Shown piece by piece: positions 26,626-37,376 of a stretch of 64,000 bases of DNA. Location of the stretch: positions 39,563,623-39,627,622 of the forward strand of contig NC_079504.1 in the NCBI RefSeq assembly GCF_030052815.1. Reading direction: 5' to 3'. A program made the translations under genes and the position numbers. The notes under the pieces were generated by a model, which was given only the letters and a program-made list of their open reading frames with translations, was not told the origin of the DNA and made no database searches. Position 1 is the stretch's first letter, and the number at the start of each line of letters is the position of its first letter. This stretch comes from Hevea brasiliensis (taxonomy: Eukaryota > Streptophyta > Magnoliopsida > Malpighiales > Euphorbiaceae).

Positions 26626-29193
26626 TTGTAACACCCTTATTTGTATAGCCTGGTATATTTCATTATTCCGGTGACCAGTGTCGGTCCGGACAATTAAGAG
26701 GATTAGAACCACACTTAAGACAACTAGAGAAGCTATAAACACAAATAATTAGTAATGTCCAATTAGTTAAGTATAAACAAGAAAAACAGAATATAAGAAG
26801 TTAAAGCAGTAGAGTCACGATGGGTGACCTTCTCGGGAAGGACTGCAAAGTCATTTTAAACTCAAATTTCGAACTGTAAAATGTGACGCTGCGGTCCTTA
26901 GGACCCTTATGAACACAGTGGAAAAGAGAAAATCACGAAAAAGAACTGTTAAGTCAGTCAAATAATTAGGTCAGGGGGCTGAAAGAAATATTGAATTATT
27001 TACAAACCGGGATGAACCGGTGAGGGGAAATTTGGTCAATTGAGCCCGAGAGCTGACTCTTGACCTAACTGTCAAATAAAATCAGAGAAAAGAAAATTTC
27101 AGAATCGAGAATTAAATTAAAGAACTAATAGAAAAAAAAAAAGAAGAAAGAAAAAAAAAAGGTTGGAAAAAGGTTATTACATCATGCATGACATCATGCA
27201 TGATGCAATAAACCTAATATTTAAATAATTGAAAATTTGGGGATAAATCTTAATAATTAAAAGACAAAATAAAAAGAAAAAAAATTGGTTTCTTTTTTTT
27301 CATTTCCGTTAACTCTCATCTTCTCTCTCATCTCTCTCATTTTCTTAACCTCCTCCATTGAAGCTCACTAAAAAGCTTCTTAAACCCAAGATTTGAGCCA
27401 TAAAATTTATAAGTTTCTTAATTAAAACTTGTAGTTGAGTCTTTGTTAAGAAGATTGGAAAGAGAAAAATTGAAAGAAGCTTGAAGAATCAAGAAGTTGG
27501 AAAGCTCCATTTGAGGTAAGCTCTCTTCCTTAATTTTGATTGAATTATAAGTATAGAAGTAAGTTGAAAGTGGTTAGAAATACATGAAAACATGAAAAAT
27601 CATGCCTATCTAGAACCCTAGGAATTTTGACCAGCAGCAAACTAATGTTGAAATGGGTAATTTTGATGCAAATAATGAAGTGGTTAAGTGTAAGTGAGGG
27701 TATGAGTACTAAAAATGCATTTAGAATTCAACAAGTGAGTAAGTTATGAAAGTTAGGGTTTGGACCTAGGGTTTGGGAGGTAAAATTGTGAGAAATTGGT
27801 AAATGATATATTTGACCTAATGTGAAGTGAAAAAGGGTCATTTGTGACCAAATGAGATGTGTTAGAAGTGTTGAAATTAAAAGCCAATTCGGATTGGATA
27901 AGGTCATGTGCTGGCAGCATGACCAAAATTTCCTTTAAGGGACCAAAAATGAAATTTTACAAGTCCAATAGATATGGGACCAATTGGGGATGAAAATAGG
28001 CACTAAATGACACAATTTTCATTTAGGAAGCCTGCCCAAAAAGTGACTAAAACCTAGTGAACAAAGTGACCGAAGTTGAGAAATGGCAGGCTGCCCTGCA
28101 CAACCTAACCAAATTAACAGTGTTTGTTCATTTGGTCATAACTCGAGCTAGGAAGGTCAAAATGACCTGAAATTTTACCAGTGGTTAGATGAGATATAGA
28201 CCTAAAACTTTCATGAAGAACACCAACCCAAATTATGCGATTAACCCAATCAAATTACTGAGCCAATTTGGGACACTGAATCTGCAGACTGCAGATTTAC
28301 CAATTGATCAGTAAAGTTTCAATGGCTATAACTCTCTCTAAAAAACTCTGATTTAAGCAATTCTTGAACCGATGGAAACCTAAGACATAGTAGAACATTT
28401 CATATGAAGAAAATTAGACCAAATTATGGACTTAACTTGATCAAATTGCTGAACGAAGTTGGATCAATAAATATGCTAGAACTAAAATCACGGCATGAAC
28501 ATGAGCGATCGTATTTTGGACATAACTTGAGCTACAAAACTCCAATTGGAGTAATTCAAAAAGGAAAATAAACTTAAGACAACAAGGAACATTTTTTATG
28601 AAGAAAGTTTTGACAAATTCCAACAGAAAGATGACCAATGGAACAGTGCAACTAAGGACACCAAAATTGAAAATTTGGCAATTTTGCCTAAAAGACCTAA
28701 ATTTTGAGAAAATGACCAAAACCAACAAGTTTAGTGACCAAAATGTTGTATGTGGGTGAATTTGGAATTTTCATACCTATTAAGTCTTAGAAAGTCAATA
28801 ATTTGACTTGAATAGTGTAGTGAATAGTAACCCGAAACACAAAATTTCAAGAATGTCGAATTTAGCACGTTAGAGCTAGGTAAAAGTGAAGTTAAATTTA
28901 TTTTTGGATTTATGCTAAGTTATGGTACTGAAACACTGTAAAATTATGTGTTTCAATTGAAAAGAATACCGGGAAAAAACCCGAGGAACCGAGTTAAGGC
29001 CAAGAAGCGACTCGCTTGAGGTTTGTGCACAACGTATACTTTTTATAATCATCTTTTGCATATTGTTTTGAATAATGTGAAATATTGGATTATGGCATTC
29101 TTATGATATTTGATCTAAATTATTGAAATGTTATTATGTATATTTGAAATGACAAAGTTTAGCAAATTGTTAAGATAAGTTTTGAAACTACAG

Positions 29194-29657
29194 TGTCATG
29201 ACCATATATTTGAACACCTCACTAGCACGACTAGTGGGGGTAATTAGTTTTGAATTTTGATTCCTTCTCTGGAGAAGTGTTGAGATGTGCCAGTAGAAGA
29301 GGATGTGAATGGATATCCATATATTTGAGCTAGCTAGCCTTTTGATGTGATTTCTCTTTAGCCTCTGGCTATTGAGATTCTATTTGTTTCGAATGGCATG
29401 ATCTAACTGTGGGTTTTATGAACACCTCTGTCATGACCATATATTTGAACACCTCACTAGCACGACTAGTGGGGGTAATTAGTTTTGAATTTTGATTCCT
29501 TCTCTGGAGAAGTGTTGAGGTGTGCCAGTAGAAGAGGATGTGAATGGATATCCATATATTTGAGCTAGCTAGCCTTTTGATGTGATTTCTCTTTAGCCTC
29601 TAGCTATTGAGATTCTATTTGTTTTGAATGGCATGATCTAACTGTGGGTTTTATGAA
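29194..29657 (+). repeat. 235-bp tandem duplication in element C 3' LTR
   Basis: The stretch starting TGTCATGACCATATATTTG at 29194 recurs at 29429 with few changes. The 5' LTR has a single copy (about 21291-21520), so the duplication arose after insertion. Confidence 0.88.
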
Positions 29658-30345
29658 ATGTGTTCTAATACTTCAAAATGAACTTGGTTTGCATTAAAAT
29701 CTCATAATCCATGTTTTGTGTTTAATGCTCATGTTTAGTCAAATTTTTGAATAAATGTGATTTATATTCTGCATAAAGATTATTTTAGTATGTTGTGCAC
29801 CACTGAGTCCTAGTACTCAGCAATAGCTTCTATTGCTATCGCAGATTTAGAGACTAGAGGAGCAGCAGACTGAGCTGCTGAGGTGTTAGGATCTATCAAC
29901 TTGAAGTTATCGGGTATAATTTATACCCTGCCTGTAAATATTTATTTTGATGTATGTATTGCACATAAATGCATGATTTATATTCGAATGGCATGATCTA
30001 ACTGTGGGTTTTATGAAATGTGTTTTAATACTTCAAAATGAACTTGGTTTGCATTAAAATCTCATAATCCATGTTTTGTGTTTAATGCTCATGTTTAGTC
30101 AAATTTTTGAATAAATGTGATTTATATTCTGCATAAAGATTATTTTAGTATATTGTGCACCACTGAGTCCTAGTACTCAGCAATAGCTTCTATTGCTGTC
30201 GCAGATTTAGAGACTAGAGGAGCAGCAGACTGAGCTGCTGAGGTGTTAGGATCTATCAACTTGAAGTTATCGGGTATAATTTATACCCTGCCTGTAAATA
30301 TTTATTTTGATGTATGTATTGCACATAAATGCATGGACATGTAAA
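29626..30345 (+). repeat. 360-bp tandem duplication in element C 3' LTR
   Basis: The stretch starting GAATGGCATGATCTAACTG at 29626 recurs at 29986. Each copy includes a complete palindrome module, so this LTR carries two. The 5' LTR has a single copy. Confidence 0.88.
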
Positions 30346-30900
30346 TTCGGTCTTGAGCAGCTTGTATAAAGCTTGTATAAAATTTGTAATAAGTTGTAAT
30401 AAATTTTGGTTTGGATTTTTCTGATGTAAATTTTTAGTATGATGTATATATATAAATTGTTTATCTTTAATTAATGAAATTGATTGACAATATTTTGTTG
30501 ATTATTGAATTTTTGGAAACTGAGAATGATGATTGTTGAATTTGAAACTTGAGAAATTGGTTGAGATTGATTGAGAATTTGAAGAAGTGGTTGAGAAATT
30601 ATTGGAAATGCCTTTTTTTCAGGTATTTGAAGAACTGTTTTCTCAAAATACAGACGGAATTCTGTCAAAATTTTTATAAAATTTACGGAAAAATAAAATG
30701 GGCTAAAAATTTTAACTAGTTTTTAATTTCAATTAATGTTTTAAACACCTATTAGAAAATGCTCACCACTTGACAAAAGCAAGGAAACTATTTTAAAATC
30801 CCTTGTAGGGTACTTAATGAGTTATCGGTAGGTGAAGTTCGGTAGTTCATTAGGTATTCTACGGGATCATGTTATGCCTTATAGAGGAGTAAGGTGTGAC

Positions 30901-31800
30901 GATGAATAAAAAAGATAGTATTTTAACTCTGGTTAAAATATTAAATGCTACTTTAAAAGCTGTTACCGAATAGGATCAATGTCCATATTGAAGATTTTTT
31001 TGGTATTCTAAAAGAAATTATTGAAATTTAAATGATTAACTTTCTATAATATCAAATAAATACTTTGTAGGCTATAGGGCTTTCCTTATGTCTCTAAGAC
31101 TTTGTTTTTTTGTCTTTAAGATTTCGTTTGTTTCGTGAAAAATAATTTATATATGAAAAATATTTTTCATTGAGAATGTCATGAAAATATTTTTAATTAT
31201 TTAGTTATAATATTAAACTAATGATATATATTTATTTCACTTATATATAAGCATTTTCACAATTTAATAGGATTATCAAAATCTAGAAAATGACCCTATA
31301 TTTTGAAAAGAGGAAGTTATTTTTCTTAAAAATGACTTAATTTTTCTTTTGACAAGAAAAATATACTTTTAACTTTCTTTAAATGTTCAAAATACTAAAA
31401 AATACAAAAAATAATTTCCCAAAGCCTAAACAATATTTTAAAGTTTTCCATTATCATTTCTCTATCCTTTTAATAATGTTGCAATATATTATACAGATAA
31501 AAAATGTGAAAAGGAAATTCTTGACTCCCATGGGTAGGTTTGAAAAGTTTAAAAATAAAATATGCAATTCAATTAAATTTTTTTCATTAATTTTTATATT
31601 TAAACAATTTAAAATTATTAGAATAATGGAATTCAAATAAATTTTATCATTTTAAAAGTATTTTAAACACATAAATTTTCGTAAAACTCCTTTGAATCAA
31701 ATTCTTTTAATAAAATTGAAATTTAATTTTATCATAAAATGTTTTTGGAGATTTATAAAAAAAAATTAGAATAATTAAAGGTATTATTAGGCTACCTGTT
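30901..31800. other. AT-rich intergenic stretch, no gene seen
   Basis: Low-complexity AT-rich DNA between the end of element C and the repeat array. It contains a MITE-like element at 31122-31432 and no convincing coding frame. Confidence 0.7.
31122..31432. mobile_element. MITE-like element, copy 1
   Basis: The ends form an imperfect inverted repeat (TTTCGTTTGTTTCGTGAAA against the complement of AATTTCCCAAAGCCTAAACA). The AT-rich interior is related to 41720-42026, including the string TTTAGTTATAATATTAAA. The family is not identified. Confidence 0.55.
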
Positions 31801-31805
31801 CATAA

Positions 31806-33560
31806 AAAGACAATCATAAATTTAGACGGTGGAGAAGACAAAATAAAAACAGCTAGAGTAACCGTGTGCAGCCCGATGGTAAATTTCCCTTTCATGTTCA
31901 AACTACTGTTCATTGAATAGTAAATGAAAAAATGACTAAATAAGTCTTTATATTTTTAATGGAGAGGTAAATAAATTTAAAATTAAATTTTGGGTAAATA
32001 AATTGATGTACTTTATAGTAAAGTCAAATAAGTCTACATTTAATAATTTCTTTTAATAATAAAATATTATTTTTTATAATTTTAAATATAAAATTATTTA
32101 TTAATTTTAATTAAAATAAAATTTTATGAAAAGAAATTGAAAAATGTGATGAATAAAAATTATTTAATATTAAAATTATTATTTTTAATATTTTATTATT
32201 TAAAAACTATAAAAATTAATTTTTTTAAAAAAATCATATTTTATTATGTGTGAATTTATTTAGTCTTAATTAGAAATTATAAAACCTTTTTCAGCTAAAA
32301 ACTTAATTTTAAATTTATTTAGTTTTTAATTAAAAATATAAATGCTTATATAATTTTTTTTATTTGTTTTGGTATTTTCATATTATAATTTTCAATTATA
32401 ATTTACTTATTATCATTTACAGAATTTAGTTTTTTAAAAAAAGACACAATCATAAATTTTAGGGGTGGATTAAAAAAAAAAAAAAACTGCAGAGTAACTG
32501 TGTAGTCGGATAAACGTTAACTCGTGGTAAATTTCTTTCTTTTTTTTTAATTATCATTCATTGAATAATAAATTTAAAAAAATCAAATAAATTTTTATAA
32601 TTTAAGATTAAATAAGTCTAAAATTAAGTTTTAGATCAAATAAACTCTTATACTTTTTAACAAGATTAAATAAGTTTGTATCTAAAAAAATATTTTTTTA
32701 ATAATAAAATATTATTTTCTTAACTTTAAATATTAAAAATTATTTATTAATTTTAATTAAAATGAAATTTTAAAAAAGAAATTGAAAAATATGGTGAATA
32801 AAAATTGTTTAATATTAAAATAATTATTTTTAATATTTTATTGTTTAAAAATTACAAAGCTTTATTTAGCTATGATTTTAAAATACACTGGACTATTATG
32901 TAGAATTTATGTTAAAAAAAGGACACAATCATAAATTTCTGCAAAAAATAAAAATATAAAAACTGTAAAGTAACCGTGTACAACTGTTCAAAATCAAACA
33001 ATCCCTTGTAATTTTAGTAGATATAAATAATACTAAATTAAGTTTTGGATTAAAAAGTAAATTTATGCTTAATAAAATATTATTTTTTAATATTAAAATA
33101 TTATTTTTTTAATTTTAAATATTAAAAATTATTTATTAATTTTAAGTAAAATGAAAATTTTAAAAAATTTGAAAAATATGGTGGACAAAAATTTTTAATA
33201 ATTATTATTTTTTAATATTTTACTATTTAAATTTAAAAAATTTTATTATTAAAAAATAAAATTCTATTAAGTGTGAATTTATTTAGTTTTAATTTAAAAT
33301 TATAAAATCTTATTTATCTTAAAACTTAATTAGTCTTTAACTGAAAATACAGAGACATATTTATTTTTTTTAATTATTTTTTTAATACTTTCGTATTATG
33401 ATTTTTAATTACACTTTATTATTATTTGCAGAATTTATGTTTAAAAAAACAAGGACACAATCATAAATTCCAGCAGCGAATAAAAAAAAAAGCTAACGGC
33501 GCCGCCGGATAAACGTTAAACTGCATGATAAATTTGTTGTTCAAACTATTGTTCATAAAA
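31806..33560. repeat. Degenerate tandem array of four about 480-640 bp units
   Basis: The string CAATCATAAAT starts each unit, at 31811, 32447, 32926 and 33458 (spacings 636, 479 and 532). Each unit continues with an A-rich run and, in most copies, a GTAACYGTG-like stretch and a TAAATTT / TTCAAACT / TTGTTCAT stretch. Three units then carry a long AT-rich tail that ends near GAATTTATG plus an A run. The fourth unit is cut short and abuts the leader of the bZIP gene. Confidence 0.75.
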
Positions 33561-33638
33561 TAATAAATAATCAGAAGCCTTATTTACTCCGCCAGAAACA
33601 AATATTAAAAACCAGTAAAAAGCGCCAAACTATTTACG

Positions 33639-33760
33639 GAGGAAGGAAAAGAAAGGAAAGGAAAAAAGAACAGAAAAGAAGGGGAGAGGAAAGAAAGTAA
33701 GGAAAAAGAGCAAGGATAATGAGAATAGAAAGGAAAGAAGAGGAATAGAAAATCTGTTGA
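33639..33760 (+). promoter_or_regulatory. Purine-rich (GGAAA/GAA) leader of the bZIP gene
   Basis: About 120 bases are almost purely A and G, ending 25 bases before the start codon. It probably lies in the promoter or 5' untranslated region. GA-rich tracts of this kind are known targets of plant BPC/GAGA-binding proteins; binding here is an inference. Confidence 0.45.
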
Positions 33761-33784
33761 AAATAATTACTACTTTGTACGTCC

Positions 33785-36700
33785 ATGGAAATGCAAGATC
33801 CGCAATACAAACACAACCTTAAGGCCAATTCCAATTTCGATCCAAATCCTCAAAATGCAGATCTTAAAAATCCACTCTCCAATGCTCCTCCATCGTCGTC
33901 AATGTTTAGTGTTCGGCCTGGGCCCCACCACCGGAGGGCCCATTCCGAGATGAGCTTCCGCTTGCCGGAGGACATGACCATGATGATGATGGATCTGTCT
34001 CCTTCTTATCCGATCAAAGGCGGTGGTGCAGGTGGAGGAGGAGGAGGAGGTGGTGGTGGTGGTGGTGGTGGTGGAGGCTGTGGAGGATCTTCCGCCGGTA
34101 GTTTTGAAGAGATCGGATCGGAGGACGATCTCTTTTCTACCTACATTGACGTTGATAAGCTTACCGGAGGAGGAAACATAGACGGACGCAATTCTACGGA
34201 TCAGAGTAATAACAACCAAGGTGAAGGAGATAAAGGAGCTCCCACTTCCACGACGATGCCGAAGCACAGGCACAGCAACTCTGTCGATGGCAGTGCGTAC
34301 GGAGAGGTAATGGAGGCTAAGAAAGCTATGCCTCCTGATAAGTTGGCTGAGCTCTGGACTATTGATCCTAAAAGAGCCAAAAGGTCAGGAATTTTATTTT
34401 GTTTCTCATTGTTCTTCTTATTCTTCTTTTTACCCCTTTTCTTACGAGTAATGGATTGGAATTATTTAAGTTCAATGTGCTTTGTTTGGTTGCTGAGAAA
34501 ATGTGAGATAGTAAATGGAAATGTTAAGTTCGATGCTTAATTATTGATATATTGTGCTTATTAGACGTTCCTTGCTTGGTTTTGCCATAGAAAATAGCCT
34601 CTAAAATGTTGCATTCAAAAATTGTTCTTCCTCTGTCATCTTTTCCTTTTGATGGTTATTGAGTTTGAAAATACTTTGCTCCTGTTGGGAAGTTAGGGTT
34701 TTCCAGATCAGATTATTTGCTTCAATTGGTTGTTATTTTCTACAGTTAAGAATAGCTTTAATCCTCTGATTAAACATCAGCAAAATTTGATGTCACGACA
34801 TGCTCTCTGAAATTTTTAGTAAATTTTCTTCTCTTTTTGGGTAATTTTAAGCTCCATTTGAATCTTCAGAATTTCACTAGAAGAGGAGTATTGTGCATTC
34901 TTCTCTTCTTTTTGAAGACTAAGTATTTTTTTTTTTTTTTTTGTTTCTGTATGACCTGTAATAACTATGAAGTATGATTTGATAATCAATACTTCAGCAG
35001 CACATAATTGAAGCCTCAAGTCTACATTACAATTTTGATTGGCTTGTAAACTCAATTAGTTTGCTTCAACTTCAAATTTAATTGTGCCATAGCAAAATAA
35101 GCTGTAGCTTCACCAGTATTTCTAAATAATCTCTATCATGTCTACATCCTATTTTTGTTTTTATTGCAAATCTTAATCAGTAATATTCTAAGTTTGTTCC
35201 ATCTGTACGAGAACCAGTGAGAGGAGGTGCCTAAAGTGTAAATTTTTGCATCTTTTAGCTCCTTTAGATAAAACTCAACTCAATTCAACTAAATCTTTAT
35301 CCCAAAAATTTTATAGAGATCGACTATATGGATTCTCTTTCTCCACTCTAAACGATTCTGGGTTAAATCCTTAAAAATGTGTAATGCTTTTAGGTCATGT
35401 TGTACTACTTTAGTTCAATTATATTTATCAGAAACATATTTTAAAATTTTCTTCTGCTGATTTTTTTTTTTTGGCTACAAATTTTCCTTTATTTCTTCAC
35501 CTCAGATTTTTGTTTCCCTGTTTTGAAGCTTTCTTCTCCAACATCTTTGATTTTTAATTATAGAGATTACCATTGTTCAAGCCTTATGAGAATGCAATTC
35601 TATGTTGAATTAAATGCTACTCAAGTTTCTAGATTGAACAAAAACGCAACATCTTAGCTTCTTTATATTTATCAGGTTCATTGATCGGGTTTTTGATTTT
35701 TTTAGTTAAGAAAATGTATTTCAAAAGAGGTTTCCAGACAGCCTGGTGATGCTTCAAGCCAAAACAATGAGGTTTAAAAAAGTCATTTCAATTGACATGA
35801 GCAATTTGACATTTTTGCTCAATTTAAAAGAAAAGGTATGCGATGATGATGTAAATACAAAGTTTCACTACTGAAGTCTTCTTTTTTTGAATTTCACACA
35901 TTAATTTTAGAATTGCATGCTGGCAGATATTTGAAAATTAAAATCTATATATGCTTATGAACTAATGCCAAGATGTGTGAATTTCACACTCATTTATTTA
36001 TTTTTAGTTTTGAACTCCTTTCATTATGCTCAAAACTTAGTTGTTGCATACAGGATACTTGCTAATCGGCAGTCTGCTGCTCGCTCTAAAGAGAGAAAGG
36101 CACGATATATACTAGAACTTGAGCGCAAAGTTCAGACCCTTCAAACAGAAGCCACCACTCTTTCTGCTCAACTCACCTTGTACCAGGTTTTATTTTATGG
36201 AATTTTATTGTTGCATTTCATAAGCTTAGTTTTATTTGTAGAATCTTTCTCTATGTCATCATCCATTCAAGACCTGATGACCCTAGTTTGGACAGTTAAC
36301 TGTGGTTAAAAGATGTCTATCAATTTGGACAGTTGACTGTGGTTAAAGGATGTCTATGTTGATATTTCACTTCTTATTCAATGGACTTCACAGGATAGCT
36401 TGTATTGTATTAATGCCGGTCAAAGCAATTTGATCCATGCTTGCACAATAAAAAATTGTTAGAAAAGGTTGAAGAATTATGTGGATGTTAAATGATTCAC
36501 TATATTACTGAGGAGGCCACTTGGATGAAATTCTGTGTTCTGATTGTCATAACGTCCTCTTTCAAGATAGTTTTTCACCGGACAAGGTAGAAAGAAAAAG
36601 TGTGATTCTCATGTTGCTATGCATTTTCTTTTTCTATTAAAAATAAACAATGTTCATGTAACTACATTTTACACAACCATGCTTGGTCCATTGGTTGGTT

Positions 36701-37376
36701 TTTAGTCATTGTCCTGACAGTGATTCGGCATGTCTTCTTTCCTAGAGAGACACTACAGGGCTGAGTACAGAAAACACAGAGCTTAAGCTTCGGTTACAAG
36801 CTATGGAGCAACAGGCTCAGTTGCGTGATGGTGAGCGTTCGTGACTGTCTGCTTTCTGCTAATATCATTGTGATTTTGATACCTCATACATTGTGGAATA
36901 TTTGGCTCTTGGATTTTTCTTTCTTGAAAAGGTTGTTGCTATAATGCTAGGGGCATTAAATTTCTTTGAAATATTTGCAAATTTTGCTTTTATTTTGATT
37001 TTCTACAGCTCTGAATGAGGCTCTGAAGAAAGAAGTTGAGAGGCTCAAGATTGCCACTGGGGAAACAATGAGCCCCTCTGAGTCATTCAACTTGGGAATG
37101 CATCAAATACCATATGCCCCAGCAAACTATTTCCCACTTCCACAACAACCAGGACCTGCCAGTCATCCAAACATGCAGTTGCCACCATTTTCACATTCTC
37201 AACATAATATGCCAGCTCACCATCTTCATCAAACACATTCCCATGCAGTCTCGGAAATTATGAAAAATGATCCACTTGGCCGATTACAGGGGCTTGATAT
37301 CAGTAGCAAAGGACCAAATATTGTAAAATCAGAAGGCCCCTCGCTTTCTGCAAGTGAAAGTAGCTCCACATTTTGA
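33785..37376 (+). CDS. Group I bZIP transcription factor (VIP1/bZIP18/bZIP52/PosF21-like), four exons, 394 aa
   Basis: Exons are 33785-34383, 36054-36186, 36746-36830 and 37009-37376; all junctions are GT/AG and the frame is continuous (1185 bp with stop). Exon 1 encodes an N-terminal region with HRRAHS (residues 49-54), resembling the 14-3-3-binding motif of VIP1 relatives, a glycine run (about 79-101), an acidic stretch around GSEDDLF and a [12 protein letters not shown] segment. Exon 2 encodes the basic region with N204-x7-K212; Lys in place of the usual Arg is a hallmark of group I. The leucine zipper and a long coiled coil run through exons 2-4. The C-terminus is rich in Pro, His and Gln. 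Known family members are nuclear or stimulus-shuttled DNA-binding regulators of development, osmotic or touch responses; the exact orthologue is not assigned. A second in-frame ATG lies two codons downstream. Confidence 0.95.
34019..34090 (+). repeat. GGN repeat coding a glycine run in the bZIP protein
   Basis: GGA then GGT triplets repeat in frame, giving about 20 glycines with one Ala and one Cys. It is prone to length change; relatives known to me have shorter or no such runs. Confidence 0.85.
36287..36360 (+). repeat. 37-bp tandem duplication in bZIP intron 2
   Basis: TTTGGACAGTTAACTGTGG at 36287 recurs at 36324 as TTTGGACAGTTGACTGTGG, with the rest of the unit matching. It is non-coding. 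Confidence 0.85.

Larger units (their letters stand above)
19671..30900 (+). mobile_element. Element C: outermost Ty3/gypsy chromovirus, 5' part outside window
   Basis: The 5' LTR is truncated on its left by element A at 19671 and ends at 22399. The internal region is 22400-26626 and the 3' LTR is 26627-30900. About 950 bp of the 5' LTR (equivalent to 26627-27575) must lie left of the window beyond the 5' LTR of A. The two LTR copies agree in length from the insertion point onward once two tandem duplications in the 3' copy (235 and 360 bp) are removed. The right end reads GTGTGAC rather than GTGTGACA. Two large internal deletions in pol make it non-autonomous. Confidence 0.92.
26627..30900 (+). 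repeat. Element C 3' LTR, 4.27 kb, with internal tandem duplications
   Basis: It starts TGTAACACCC and ends AAGGTGTGAC at 30900; the expected final A is missing or changed. It contains the empty target site of element A at 27571-27580. It is longer than the 5' copy because of duplications at 29194-29657 and 29626-30345. Confidence 0.92.

Noticed and set aside
33899..34273. Minus-strand open frame over bZIP exon 1
   Set aside because: Shadow of the GGN repeat and coding exon; Thr/Ser-rich low complexity.
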